A program made the position numbers and the translations under genes. Under the pieces are notes generated by a model that worked only from the letters and a program-made list of their open reading frames with translations, searched no databases and was not told where the DNA came from. Below, piece after piece: positions 9,626-18,919 of a stretch of 44,756 nt of DNA (its first letter is position 1; each line of letters opens with the position of its first letter). This DNA comes from Clostridiaceae bacterium. GTDB taxonomy: Bacteria > Bacillota > Clostridia > DSM-8532. The stretch lies in assembly GCA_012518025.1 (NCBI GenBank), contig JAAYTP010000079.1:1-44756 (forward strand), read 5' to 3'.

Positions 9626-12600
9626 ATGCTGAAAAGAATTACGGCCTTTTTAATTGCACTGGCTCTTCAGGCTACAGGGATTTCATCTGTGGCCTTAGGC
9701 CAGAATGCAATCCTTCAGCAGGGGATGGATGCCCGTGCATTGCAGGGAATTGAAATCGAGCTTAAAGAAGCCCAAACCTCCCGCATACTTGTCGAGATGT
9801 CTTCAGGTGAAGTCATGGCTGTAGATGTCGCTGATATGGACGATGCCTGGTTCGAAAAAGGACAGGTATGGCTGTCCTTTTATATGGATGATACATTGCT
9901 CAGGGGGCGCTATTTGGAGCCTGATCTGATAAAACATTTTGAAGCCAACGAAAGCAATCGGTCATCGGGGGGTACCGATGCCTCTGAGGCTGGTGACGAA
10001 ATCGGTCTGGATCGATTGGGGGAATTGGTAGAAAACAGCACGGGCACAGTAACTATCGCCGTGATTGACACCGGAGTTGACCTGACCCATCCCTGGTTTG
10101 AAGGCAGGATTGTTGCCCCATTTGATGCGGTAGAAGATGATAATAATCCTCAGGATCTTTTTGGCCACGGGACTCATATAGCAGGGATTATTGCCCGGAA
10201 TACACCTTCAAATGTCAGGCTCATGCCTGTCAGGGTGTTTGACCAGGATGGGGATGCTCCCGATTCAATCATTGTTAAAGGGATCAACCATGCGATCAAA
10301 AATGGTGCCGACGTCATCAACATGTCCCTGGGAGGATACGGCACCACCGCCTACCTGGACAAGGCCATTGACTATGCCGTATCCAATGGTGTTATGATCA
10401 TCGTATCCGCCGGTAATGAAGCAAAGGATAACTCCCATTATTATCCTGCCGCATTTCCCGAAGTGATCACTGTGGGAGCCGTTGGCAGGAATGGTGATCT
10501 GCTCTATTTCTCCAATACCGGTGATCATATAGATGTGTGTGCCCCGGGGGAAAAGATTGTCAGTGCCCTGCCCGGAAACTCTACAGGGAGCAAGTCGGGA
10601 ACTTCCATGGCCGCCCCTCTTGTTGCATCGGCGGCAGCGTTACTTATTCTGGAGGATCCCACACGAAGTATTTCCGATGTGGAGAGGATCATCATCAACC
10701 ATACCTGTGATCTCGGTGTTCCCGGAAAGGACAAACTGTTCGGACATGGTGAACTGACATTTGAGAATTATAAAATTGATCCAGATTTTTATATGATAGA
10801 GCCCCTCAAGGCAGAGCTCCAGGAAGAGAAATACCATTTAAACCTCAGCTTCTATGCAGGCGGTTCGGTGAAAGCTGTTGAGATAAAAATCGATGGTATT
10901 ACCAACAGGCAGGTTCCTGTGTTTTCGCCGGGCGAGAAAAAGGTAAGCCTTGACATCAGAGATATCGACATAGGGCCGCATTTGCTGGAAGTACGGCCTG
11001 TTTTCATCGATGGTACTTTTGGTGAGGTGTATTCACGGGAATTTACCGTTCCGGAGTATAACGTTAGAATCAGGGTGTATGATGCGGCAAATCAACTTAT
11101 CCCAAATTCCAGAATCAATGTCCTGGGGTTTTCTCAAAAGGACAGAAAAGTAACAAAGCTGCATATAAACCCGACTGTAGTTAACGGGGTGTGGATGGTA
11201 AATCTTGACTTTGAGCGGCTGACCCGTATTTATGATAAGATCCGATGCAGTGTGGAATCACGCCTTAGTGATGGTTCGCGGGATGTTCCATTCTATTTCA
11301 GAACCATTGGTACAACGGGAGAGAAGGATTTTGATGCATCGGAGTGCAATGTGCTGGGACTTACATCCAGAGAAAAGATTCCTGGTTGCACAGTAACCAC
11401 CCGGGTTCTTGGGAATTCGTTGATGGGGTTCAGTGATGTCCGGGAATGGGGCGGCAGCGTTTTTGAGACTGCGGTGAGCACGAAAGATATTTCCTTTGTT
11501 GAAATTCAAGAAAATGATGGCAGCCAGCTCTATGCCGGTCTTCTCTATTATGACATGGCAGACCTCTGGGTTGACATTTATTCATACTCAGGGGGCGAAA
11601 GGACGGAGCCTGCCAGGGATGCGGAGATTTGGTACCATTCAGGAAAGCTGGATGGTATGGACAGCATCATGCAGCTGGATGCTTCAAACCTTAAAACCAT
11701 CAGGGTTGAGGCAGACCTTTCCACGGTAGAAGAAGCCGAGTACATGCTGCTCAACATTCCCACGGGAAATATCATATCAAATGCGCTGAATAGTCCGACC
11801 GGTTCGGTCGATATCATGCCGGGCTTCTTTGACATTTTTCTTCTCACAGGAAGGGCTTTAAAGGGTGGGGGTACCGCAGCGGATGCATATTTCAACACCT
11901 TTCATACTGAGTTTGGCGGAAAGGAAAAGACTTTCAGGTTCGGGGAAGGCCTGATGGATGATTTTATTTACGACACTGAGTCCCAGAGGATACTACACAG
12001 ATGGACAGATATACATGGAAATGGATATTCGGTGATGGTTCAGGATAATGGCAGGACAGATTTATGCATACCAACTCTGTTCCTTGTTGATGTCAGGGGC
12101 AGTTCATACAGACTTCAGGGGACTGAATCTCGTGATTCCGGCGACTATATTCACGCCTATTCATTGGCAAAAATACCTGACGGTGTTTACCGGATCAGTT
12201 TTATCAGTGACAGCGAAAGACTGGCTTTCCCTGTGAAACCTTCCACCACATTGGCTACCGTTTTTAATGGAGCTGCCTATGTTCCTAACAATACTCCTCC
12301 TGTTGCCTACTCGGACTACACATCCAGTATCAGGCCAGGGGATCTGTTTGTTTTTGACCTTCGTGAGGAGTTTTCAGACAGGGAGCAGGCAGAGCTCAAG
12401 TTCTCCGCTACAGCAGGCTGGATTGTTGACGGGCTTTTCTTTTACAGGGATTTGATCGGCCAGGATGCTGAGATCGTTATCACAGCTTATGATGGTGCAG
12501 GAGGAGTCACAAGCTTCAGACATACCATCAGGGTTACCGACAGGACCGCCCCTGAAAGCGACTACATACCTATTCCTGAGATAGACAGCATTGGCTCCTC

Positions 12601-13159
12601 CAGCTGGGCAGTTCCATATGTAGAGCAGGCCATCAAGGCAAATATTGTACCTGTTGAGCTTCTGGACGGGTATCAGACCGGAATAACCCGGCGGGAATTC
12701 AGTTCCATGATTGTAAGGATGGCAGAGACCTTTTTGGGTGAAATAATACCCTCCCCCGGTGTGAGCTTTTTGGATACTGAAGACCAGGACGTGCTGAAAG
12801 CCGCCTCCATGAAGTTCCTGACCGGGAGCAACGGTATTTTCAGCCCCAACGAATACATAAGCAGGCAGCAGCTATGCGTGATTATCTACCAGGCCGTGAA
12901 GGTTCTACGCCCCGATCTGGCAGGATCGATACCCGGTGCACCCCAGTTCAGGGATGCGGGTCAGATTGCCCCATGGGCCAGGGAAGCAGTAAACTTCTGC
13001 AGCGCCAACAACATCATCGTTGGAAGCAGCGGTATAATGAATCCCACGGGTACCCTGACCAGAGAGCAGGCAATCATCATGGTATATAAAACCTTTATCC
13101 TCTTAAGTCAGGAGGAGGGTCTGAATATCATGCCCGGCATGGATAACCGTGCTGCGTGA
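9626..13159 (+). CDS. secreted subtilisin-like (S8) serine protease with C-terminal SLH domains
   Basis: A 1177-residue exported protein. It starts with a signal peptide (MLKRITAFLIALALQATG), then a short pro-region. The S8 catalytic domain has all key residues: Asp147 in AVIDTGVD, His181 in GHGTHIAG, oxyanion Asn264 in SAGNEA and nucleophile Ser327 in SGTSMAAP. A long beta-rich middle of about 600 residues follows, with a cadherin/Ig-like module (NTPPVAYSDY to HTIRVTD) near 890-975. About 990-1163 hold three S-layer-homology repeats, the last with the TREQAIIMVYK signature. The protein is thus probably anchored to secondary cell-wall polymer and digests proteins at the surface. The ATG at 9626 has GGAGG just upstream; an earlier in-frame start has no ribosome site. 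Confidence 0.92.
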   Translation: MLKRITAFLIALALQATGISSVALGQNAILQQGMDARALQGIEIELKEAQTSRILVEMSSGEVMAVDVADMDDAWFEKGQVWLSFYMDDTLLRGRYLEPDLIKHFEANESNRSSGGTDASEAGDEIGLDRLGELVENSTGTVTIAVIDTGVDLTHPWFEGRIVAPFDAVEDDNNPQDLFGHGTHIAGIIARNTPSNVRLMPVRVFDQDGDAPDSIIVKGINHAIKNGADVINMSLGGYGTTAYLDKAIDYAVSNGVMIIVSAGNEAKDNSHYYPAAFPEVITVGAVGRNGDLLYFSNTGDHIDVCAPGEKIVSALPGNSTGSKSGTSMAAPLVASAAALLILEDPTRSISDVERIIINHTCDLGVPGKDKLFGHGELTFENYKIDPDFYMIEPLKAELQEEKYHLNLSFYAGGSVKAVEIKIDGITNRQVPVFSPGEKKVSLDIRDIDIGPHLLEVRPVFIDGTFGEVYSREFTVPEYNVRIRVYDAANQLIPNSRINVLGFSQKDRKVTKLHINPTVVNGVWMVNLDFERLTRIYDKIRCSVESRLSDGSRDVPFYFRTIGTTGEKDFDASECNVLGLTSREKIPGCTVTTRVLGNSLMGFSDVREWGGSVFETAVSTKDISFVEIQENDGSQLYAGLLYYDMADLWVDIYSYSGGERTEPARDAEIWYHSGKLDGMDSIMQLDASNLKTIRVEADLSTVEEAEYMLLNIPTGNIISNALNSPTGSVDIMPGFFDIFLLTGRALKGGGTAADAYFNTFHTEFGGKEKTFRFGEGLMDDFIYDTESQRILHRWTDIHGNGYSVMVQDNGRTDLCIPTLFLVDVRGSSYRLQGTESRDSGDYIHAYSLAKIPDGVYRISFISDSERLAFPVKPSTTLATVFNGAAYVPNNTPPVAYSDYTSSIRPGDLFVFDLREEFSDREQAELKFSATAGWIVDGLFFYRDLIGQDAEIVITAYDGAGGVTSFRHTIRVTDRTAPESDYIPIPEIDSIGSSSWAVPYVEQAIKANIVPVELLDGYQTGITRREFSSMIVRMAETFLGEIIPSPGVSFLDTEDQDVLKAASMKFLTGSNGIFSPNEYISRQQLCVIIYQAVKVLRPDLAGSIPGAPQFRDAGQIAPWAREAVNFCSANNIIVGSSGIMNPTGTLTREQAIIMVYKTFILLSQEEGLNIMPGMDNRAA

Positions 13160-13243
13160 AAAGTCACTAGCTCTTCCCACGTGGAGGCTGTCTATAGGGT
13201 TGTTCTTCTTTATCAAAATCTTGCACCTATGGGATGAACGGTG

Positions 13244-13272
13244 TTGATTATCAGGACTTTATGCTTTATATT
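13244..13272 (+). promoter_or_regulatory. candidate promoter of the DMT transporter leader
   Basis: TTGATT at 13244-13249 and TATATT at 13267-13272 are 17 bases apart, with TGC just before the -10 region. Transcription would begin near 13279, giving a leader of about 95 bases before the ATG at 13373. Confidence 0.5.
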
Positions 13273-13293
13273 GAAATGAAACAACAGATAAGG

Positions 13294-13356
13294 GATCGGC
13301 TGCCGGAGCCTTGACGAAGAGTCAGGCGTGAGGCAACCGATCTTTATTGTCTGACT
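13294..13356 (+). promoter_or_regulatory. structured 5' leader with mutually exclusive helices (possible riboswitch or attenuator)
   Basis: Bases 13294-13304 (GATCGGCTGCC) pair with 13332-13342 (GGCAACCGATC), 11 positions with one mismatch. Inside, GCCTTGAC pairs with GTCAGGC around a GAAGA loop, leaving purine-rich GGAG and GTGA strands facing each other. AGTCAGGC at 13320-13327 can instead pair with GTCTGACT at 13349-13356, immediately before the ribosome site GGAGGG (13357-13362). The two folds exclude one another, as in many switches. I do not recognise it as a known riboswitch class. Confidence 0.4.
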
Positions 13357-13372
13357 GGAGGGCTGATCTTAT

Positions 13373-14263
13373 ATGACCCGAAAAATGATAGGAGACAGGC
13401 CTAAGGCCATTATATATCTTATTATTACAGCAATTTTGTGGAGTCTCGGGGGTATCCTGATCAAGCTTGTGGATTCAAACGCGCTTGCAATAGCGGGAAC
13501 CCGCAGTGCTATTGCTTCACTTATTATCTGGCTGTATCTCGGAAAGCCTAGATTTAACTGGTCAGCCGCACAAATCGGAGCCGCCCTTTCCTACACCGGG
13601 ACTGTAATCCTCTTTGTTATGTCAAACAAGATGACTACCGCCGCCAATGCCATACTCCTTCAGTACACAGCACCTGTATATGTGGCCATATTGGGGGTAT
13701 GGCTGCTGAAGGAGAAGACAAGGCTCTTTGACTGGGGAGCTATCTTCCTGACCATTGGGGGCATGGTTCTTTTTTTCATGGACAGTCTTGATACCAGCGG
13801 ACTTGCAGGTAATATCTGTGCCCTGCTGAGCGGTATATGCTTTGCGTTGTTTACGGTGTTCATGCGGATGCAAAAGGATGGATCGCCCCTGGAATCAGTA
13901 CTTCTTGGTAATATACTTACAGCACTTATTGGGATTCCTTTTCTATTCGGCGACATGCCGGGTACAAAGGGCTGGATTGGTCTTCTCCTTCTGGGAGCGG
14001 TACAGCTGGGGGTGCCATATATTCTTTATTCCAAAGCGGTCAAGCATCTGACAGCCTTGGAGACCATTCTTATACCCGTTTTGGAACCCGTGCTCAATCC
14101 CGTTCTGGTATTTCTGACCATTGGTGAAGTGCCTGGTACCATGGCATTTGTGGGTGGCGCTGTGGTTTTGGTTGTGATTACCGTCTGGTGCAGCATCCCG
14201 GTTATCAAAAACAGGCGAATGAAGACCGAAGAGCCCGGATCCATGAACTCCAACGCCTCTTGA
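13373..14263 (+). CDS. EamA/DMT-family membrane transporter
   Basis: The 296-residue protein has the ten hydrophobic helices and internal two-fold repeat of the drug/metabolite transporter family (EamA domains). The first half runs from AIIYLIITAILWSLGG to GGMVLFFMD; the second from LAGNICALLSGICFALF to VVITVWCSIPV. The family motif around LEPVLNPVLVFLTIGE near residue 238 is clear. Such proteins export or import amino acids, nucleosides or other small metabolites; the substrate cannot be told from sequence. It is read from GGAGGG and an ATG at 13373. It appears to be a single-gene unit with its own promoter and a structured leader that may sense the substrate. Confidence 0.9.
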   Translation: MTRKMIGDRPKAIIYLIITAILWSLGGILIKLVDSNALAIAGTRSAIASLIIWLYLGKPRFNWSAAQIGAALSYTGTVILFVMSNKMTTAANAILLQYTAPVYVAILGVWLLKEKTRLFDWGAIFLTIGGMVLFFMDSLDTSGLAGNICALLSGICFALFTVFMRMQKDGSPLESVLLGNILTALIGIPFLFGDMPGTKGWIGLLLLGAVQLGVPYILYSKAVKHLTALETILIPVLEPVLNPVLVFLTIGEVPGTMAFVGGAVVLVVITVWCSIPVIKNRRMKTEEPGSMNSNAS

Positions 14264-14626
14264 TCTTGATATGGTATGATTCTCCAGTAGCCTGTTTTTA
14301 ATTGAATTGCACATTTCTTATGAATAAAATCACCCTATAAACAGACAATAAGTGTGGCTTCTTTCATAATCAAAGGTTTGTGCTTACTTTGCAGTTAGCA
14401 TTTTTTTGATCACACAGATGACTGCAATGAATTGATGGGGAGAAGCCAAAAGGGACTGCCCAGGCCTGATGGCAAAATGCTGATGGCTTTACGACGGATG
14501 TTTTTTGTCCGTCGGGCAGTCCCCATTCCTTAATGGGTTCATTAATGGGACCCATCCATTTGAAGCGCCATGCACTGATGCCAGTGCCAGTATATCACCC
14601 TGGTTGGCTAATGAAGGAGAACGGAA
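14264..14626. other. 363-base intergenic stretch without a gene
   Basis: No credible protein gene is seen. The first half is AT-rich with a T-run near 14400-14407. The second half carries the GC-rich inverted-repeat element described at 14452-14523, a small palindrome ATGGGACCCAT at 14546-14556, and the GAAGGAG ribosome site of the next gene at 14614-14620. Confidence 0.6.
14452..14523. repeat. 72-base inverted-repeat element with nested hairpin
   Basis: GGGACTGCCC at 14452-14461 is the exact complement of GGGCAGTCCC at 14514-14523. Nested inside, CGACGGA (14492-14498) pairs with TCCGTCG (14508-14514) around a T-rich loop. CTGATGGC occurs twice (14466-14473 and 14480-14487). The element could be a leader RNA structure for the downstream gene or a small mobile-type repeat; copy number in the genome would decide. 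Confidence 0.55.
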
Positions 14627-16138
14627 ATGAATAAGGTCTATTGGATTGAAAGCTCGGAGGGTAGGGGTTACAAAAAACTGGACAGGGATATCCAGGTAGA
14701 TTACCTCATTATTGGGGGCGGGGTTGCAGGGATTACCTGCCTTTATCTTTTGGTTTCGGCAGGACATAAAGCGGTGCTGATTGATGCGGACAGGATCGGA
14801 TATGGCTGCAGTGGCCGGAACACCGGAAAAATAACTGCCCAGCACGCTCTTGTCTATAATTCCATCGAGAAACAGTTTGACCTTGAAAGAGCCCGTCAGT
14901 ATTATGAGGTGAATGATAAGGCACTGGAACTTATAGAGACGCTTATTGCCAGGTATAACATTCAATGCGATTTCCAAAGGGTTCCGGCATGTGTCTTCAC
15001 CCAGGATGAGGATTATGCCGAAAAAATCAGGCAGGAATATGAAACCTATCAGAAGATTGGACTGGACTGCAGACTGGAAAAAGAGATTCCCATACCTCTT
15101 AAGATTAAGAACGCCCTCATATTGAACAACCAGGCACAATTCAACCCCAAAAAATATATCGATGCGCTGGCAGATGAAGCCGTAAAGCAGGGGGGCACCA
15201 TATATGAAGATACCCGCATTGTTGATTTTCAGCCGGGAGAGCGCTGTACCCTCAAAACAGGGAACAAATTTACAATTGACGCAGGCCATGTGGTCATTGC
15301 TTCCCATTTTCCCTGTTATGACGGGATGGGCTTTTATTTTGCCAAGCTCAAGCCCATGAGAACCTATGCAGTCATGGCAAAGTATGATAAGAGTTTCCCA
15401 AAATGTCATTTTATCAACGCTGAGGATCCCACAAGGTCTCTGAGATATGTGCATGAAGCCGATTCCCTGCTGATTGTGGGTGAAAGCCATAAGGTAGGAC
15501 ACCATAGAGAGGATCACTATTTGAATCTTAAAAAATTTGGCAATGAGGTATTCGGTATTGAAGAGTATCAATACCAGTGGTCGGCACAGGATTATGAACC
15601 GCCCAGAAACATTCCGTACGTTGGGTATCTGAACAAGGATACCCCGAATATCTTCGTTGCAACAGGCTTTAACAAATGGGGCATATCGGGTGGCACGGCA
15701 GCAGCTATGGTTATCAGCAATATGATCCAAAATGGGAGTTCACCCTATGAAGAGCTCTATTCTCATACAACCCTTATGGATGTAGCATCCTCAACCTTTG
15801 TTACAGAAAATGCAGATGTTGCAGTTCAATTGATCAGCGGCAAACTGAAATCCGGTGACACGGAGATTCCAGAGTCTGCGGGAATAGGCCGGGTTATTAA
15901 TCTTGGCGGTAAGCGTTGCGGTTACTATAAGGATGAGGATGGAAGGGAGTACATTGTGGATGTTACCTGCACCCATATGGGATGCGAGCTTAAGTGGAAC
16001 CAGCTAGAGGCATCGTGGGATTGTCCCTGCCATGGCTCCAGATTCGACTATAAGGGAAATGTCCTGGAAGGGCCGGCTTGCCTGCCCCTGAACCGTCATG
16101 ACCAGGAAAAGAACAAGATCAACCCGCAAATCAGATGA
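14627..16138 (+). CDS. YhfW-like FAD-dependent oxidoreductase with C-terminal Rieske domain
   Basis: The 503-residue protein joins an N-terminal DAO-type FAD domain to a C-terminal Rieske [2Fe-2S] domain. The dinucleotide-binding motif IIGGGVAGITCLYLL is near residues 25-39, followed by GRNTGKITAQH. The Rieske ligands are C448 and H450 (CTHMGC) and C466 and H469 (CPCHGSRF), with C453 and C468 placed for the usual disulfide. This layout matches Bacillus YhfW, whose substrate I do not know. Electrons probably pass between the flavin and the cluster in the cytosol. The start ATG follows GAAGGAG. The PfkB kinase follows after 98 bases on the same strand, with no clear terminator between them. Confidence 0.9.
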   Translation: MNKVYWIESSEGRGYKKLDRDIQVDYLIIGGGVAGITCLYLLVSAGHKAVLIDADRIGYGCSGRNTGKITAQHALVYNSIEKQFDLERARQYYEVNDKALELIETLIARYNIQCDFQRVPACVFTQDEDYAEKIRQEYETYQKIGLDCRLEKEIPIPLKIKNALILNNQAQFNPKKYIDALADEAVKQGGTIYEDTRIVDFQPGERCTLKTGNKFTIDAGHVVIASHFPCYDGMGFYFAKLKPMRTYAVMAKYDKSFPKCHFINAEDPTRSLRYVHEADSLLIVGESHKVGHHREDHYLNLKKFGNEVFGIEEYQYQWSAQDYEPPRNIPYVGYLNKDTPNIFVATGFNKWGISGGTAAAMVISNMIQNGSSPYEELYSHTTLMDVASSTFVTENADVAVQLISGKLKSGDTEIPESAGIGRVINLGGKRCGYYKDEDGREYIVDVTCTHMGCELKWNQLEASWDCPCHGSRFDYKGNVLEGPACLPLNRHDQEKNKINPQIR

Positions 16139-16236
16139 AATGGGCATGAAAACAGAGAATCCACCACTTGCACACCATCCGGTTATCTGGGACAATGAAT
16201 TAATAGGACATGAATTCTTGTAGGATGGTGAGGCAT

Positions 16237-17190
16237 ATGTTGGATTTGGCAGCGATAGGGGAATTGTTGATAGATTTTACGCCCTCGGGCAAATCGGATC
16301 AGGGAAACCCACTGTTTGGGTGTAATCCCGGCGGTGCGCCTGCCAATGTTCTTGCTGCAATAACCCGGCTGGGCGGAACAGGAGCCTTTATTGGCAAGGT
16401 TGGATCGGATACCTTTGGCAGCTTTTTGTCCGATACTCTGAAAAACAATGGCATTGATGATAAGGGTCTGATGTTTGACCCAAAGGTCAATACTACACTG
16501 GCCTTTGTGCACCTTAGCGAAACCGGTGACAGGAGTTTCAGTTTTTACAGGGATCCCGGCGCAGACATGATGCTCTCCTTTGAGGATGTTGATAAGGACA
16601 TCATAAAGAATGCGAGAGCCTTTCATTTCGGATCGGTCTCCATGACCCACGAACCTTCCAGAACCGCAACCCTTGAATCCGCCAGCTGTGCCAGGGCGAT
16701 GGGCAAGACCGTTTCTTATGATCCGAATCTGAGACCTGCGCTGTGGAATAGTTTAGATGAGGCAAAGGAAGTCATCCTAAAGGGTATGGAATTCGCCGAC
16801 ATCCTCAAGATTTCAGAAGAGGAGCTGACCTTTCTGACTGGGGAGACTGATTTGGAAAAGGGCGCCGATCACCTGGCGGATCTGTACAGTGGCAGAATCC
16901 TTCTTGTCACACTGGGTCCCGAGGGTTGCTTTTTCGGTATGGACGGAAGGTATGACAGGCTTTCTACCTATGATGTAAAAACCATTGATACTACTGGTGC
17001 CGGTGATGCCTTCCTTGGAGGATTCCTGTTTAAGATAAAGCCATATTTTGGCCGTCTGCAGGAACTTACCTTTGAGGAATTGCATGATGCGGTGGATTTT
17101 GCCAACGCGGTGGGCTCTCTTGCAACAACAAGGAAGGGAGCTATTCCGGCAATGCCCCGCTTAGAAGAGGTTATGGCACTTATAAAATAA
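16237..17190 (+). CDS. PfkB-family carbohydrate kinase, fructokinase-like
   Basis: The 317-residue product is a ribokinase/PfkB-fold sugar kinase. The N-terminal part has GELLIDFTP and the first family signature GCNPGGAPANVLAAITRLGG; the second signature DTTGAGDAFLGGF holds the catalytic base Asp257 and the anion hole. Overall it most resembles bacterial fructokinases (ScrK type), which phosphorylate fructose from ATP, but related kinases use other sugars. I chose ATG 16237 because AGGATGG lies 8 bases upstream and the protein then begins at the conserved strand; two earlier in-frame ATGs (16210, 16225) lack a site. A terminator follows at 17231-17262. Confidence 0.9.
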   Translation: MLDLAAIGELLIDFTPSGKSDQGNPLFGCNPGGAPANVLAAITRLGGTGAFIGKVGSDTFGSFLSDTLKNNGIDDKGLMFDPKVNTTLAFVHLSETGDRSFSFYRDPGADMMLSFEDVDKDIIKNARAFHFGSVSMTHEPSRTATLESASCARAMGKTVSYDPNLRPALWNSLDEAKEVILKGMEFADILKISEEELTFLTGETDLEKGADHLADLYSGRILLVTLGPEGCFFGMDGRYDRLSTYDVKTIDTTGAGDAFLGGFLFKIKPYFGRLQELTFEELHDAVDFANAVGSLATTRKGAIPAMPRLEEVMALIK

Positions 17191-17230
17191 GCGGATTCCG
17201 GCCTTACAACATGATATTGTGAAAATAGTG

Positions 17231-17262
17231 CGGCGAGGGGATTACCCTCGCTGTTTTTTATT
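17231..17262 (+). terminator. intrinsic terminator after the PfkB kinase
   Basis: GCGAGGG (17233-17239) pairs with CCCTCGC (17245-17251) around a five-base loop, and TGTTTTTTATT follows at once. It closes the oxidoreductase/kinase unit. Confidence 0.88.
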
Positions 17263-17303
17263 GTTCAGCATAGTCGACTTAATCGTCAGGTATTTTAGGT
17301 GAA

Positions 17304-17382
17304 ATTGGTTGGGTAAAAAATAATCCAATTGGTTGTTTATTTGGGCAAGCAACCGATATATAATAAAATTGGATTAATCCAA
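17304..17382. promoter_or_regulatory. palindromic operator sites and -10 box upstream of the MocR gene
   Basis: A perfect 14-base palindrome TTGGATTAATCCAA lies at 17369-17382, just before the ribosome site. CCAATTGG lies at 17325-17332, and further ATTGG half-sites occur from 17304. A TATAAT at 17359-17364 sits between them. The arrangement suggests that the MocR protein binds here and controls its own gene. Confidence 0.55.
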
Positions 17383-17394
17383 AGAGGTGGGTTT

Positions 17395-18909
17395 ATGCAG
17401 ATAAAGATTGACCGCAATAGCAAGACACCAATATATATCCAAATTCGAAACCAGATCCGAGCCATGATTTTTGATGGGAGGCTTCTTCCCGGTAGCCTTC
17501 TTCCTCCTGAAAGAAAGCTGGCGGAAAGTCTTGGTGTAAATCGCAGTACGGTCCTTACTGCTTACCGGGAACTTAAGGCGGATGGCCTGGTGGACTCCCA
17601 TGTGGGAAGGGGAACCATTGTTCTTTCTGTAATGGCTGAGGTGTCCGAATCCCGTAGCGAGTTTGACCCGCCCCTCTACACCCAGTTCTTCAGCCGGATA
17701 TCTGAAAGAGCCAATGATCCTTTTTTAAGAGATCTTTTGGTGATGGCCAACCGTGAAGATGTTGTCTCCTTCGCCGCTGGTATGCCGGCCATTGAGAAGG
17801 ATCCTGTTGATGCCCTGCAGGGAATTGAAGAAGAGCTGATAAAGCAGCCTAACCATGAGGCGCTCAAGCTTACACCCACTGAAGGGTTCTGGTCCCTGAG
17901 GGAAGCCATATCGGATCTCATGCAGAAAAGGGGTATATACGCTTCTCCCGACGAGATTCTGGTTTTGTCCGGATCGCAGCAGGGGATTGACATTGCAGCA
18001 CGGGTTTTTATCGATCCAGGGGATGTGGTGATTGTTGAGGAACCGTCTTTTTTCAGTGCTCTGCAAATCTTCAATGCTGCCGGAGCCAGGATCATCGGTG
18101 TTCCCGTGGATGATCAGGGGATGCGGGTTGATGTTTTGGAACAGCTCTTGCAAAGATACAGGCCCAAGTTGATTTATACCATGCCGACCTACCAGAATCC
18201 ATCAGGTGTTTCCATAAGTTTGGAGCGTCGCAGGAGACTTTTGGAACTGGCATACCGGAGAAAGGTTCTGATAATTGAGGATGATCCCTACGGTGAGATT
18301 AAATATGAAGGAGCGCGCATGCCCTTATTGAAGGAGCTTGACACATACGGATATGTAATATACCTGAGCACCTTCTCAAAGATACTCTTTCCGGGGATCA
18401 GGATCGGGTGGATGTCGGCTCCAAAGCCAATCATTCACCAGTTTACCATGATCAAACAGCTTCAGGATCTTCATGCCAACAGCATCTCTCAATGGATTGT
18501 CGAGAGATTCCTGCGTAGCGGAGGGTTTGAGGCTCATGTTAAAAGGATTTGTGAGGAGTATCGGGTAAAACGGGATATCATGCTCGACGCGCTGATAGAC
18601 AGGCCTGTTCCCGGGTTGGAGTGGATCAAGCCCATGGGAGGCTACTATCTATGGTGCAAACTTCCAGAGGGCACCCCCCACATGTCCCTTCTGGTGAATG
18701 CGGCGGAGCGGGGAGTCAGCTATGTGCCCGGAACGGCCTTCTACCTGGGAGGAAAAGGCGGGCAGTATATGCGCCTGAACTTTACCTACCCCACCAAAGA
18801 GGATATTCCCATAGGAATAGAAAGATTGAAAGAGACCGTAGCTGCTACTCTGAAGAAAACACCCCTTAATACTTCAGGGGAGGAAAGATCTATAAAACCC
18901 ATTGTATGA
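17395..18909 (+). CDS. MocR-type regulator: GntR DNA-binding domain fused to aminotransferase fold
   Basis: The 504-residue protein has a winged-helix GntR domain at about residues 8-80 (IYIQIRNQIRAMIFDGRLLP, then LPPERKLAESLGVNRSTV) and a fold-type I aminotransferase domain after a linker, about 130-485. The PLP-binding lysine is K329 in STFSKILFPG, and YQNPSG and DDPYGEI are the cofactor-contact motifs. MocR regulators use PLP-bound amino compounds as effectors to switch vitamin B6, GABA or related genes. The ATG at 17395 follows AAAGAGGTGGG. Upstream palindromes are probable operators. Whether it also has catalytic activity is unknown. The next gene is a paralogue of its C-terminal half and is its likely target or partner. 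Confidence 0.92.
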   Translation: MQIKIDRNSKTPIYIQIRNQIRAMIFDGRLLPGSLLPPERKLAESLGVNRSTVLTAYRELKADGLVDSHVGRGTIVLSVMAEVSESRSEFDPPLYTQFFSRISERANDPFLRDLLVMANREDVVSFAAGMPAIEKDPVDALQGIEEELIKQPNHEALKLTPTEGFWSLREAISDLMQKRGIYASPDEILVLSGSQQGIDIAARVFIDPGDVVIVEEPSFFSALQIFNAAGARIIGVPVDDQGMRVDVLEQLLQRYRPKLIYTMPTYQNPSGVSISLERRRRLLELAYRRKVLIIEDDPYGEIKYEGARMPLLKELDTYGYVIYLSTFSKILFPGIRIGWMSAPKPIIHQFTMIKQLQDLHANSISQWIVERFLRSGGFEAHVKRICEEYRVKRDIMLDALIDRPVPGLEWIKPMGGYYLWCKLPEGTPHMSLLVNAAERGVSYVPGTAFYLGGKGGQYMRLNFTYPTKEDIPIGIERLKETVAATLKKTPLNTSGEERSIKPIV

Positions 18910-18919
18910 ATTTAGTGTT

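Noticed and set aside
13294-13342. Leader hairpin as terminator of the protease gene.
   Set aside because: The sequence after the stem (TTTATTGTCT) is a poor T-run, and a promoter lies between the protease gene and the hairpin.
14489-15730. Long open frame of 413 codons on the minus strand opposite the FAD/Rieske oxidoreductase gene.
   Set aside because: It is fully antisense to a gene with clear domains, has no ribosome site, and its predicted protein resembles nothing; it is a codon-bias shadow.
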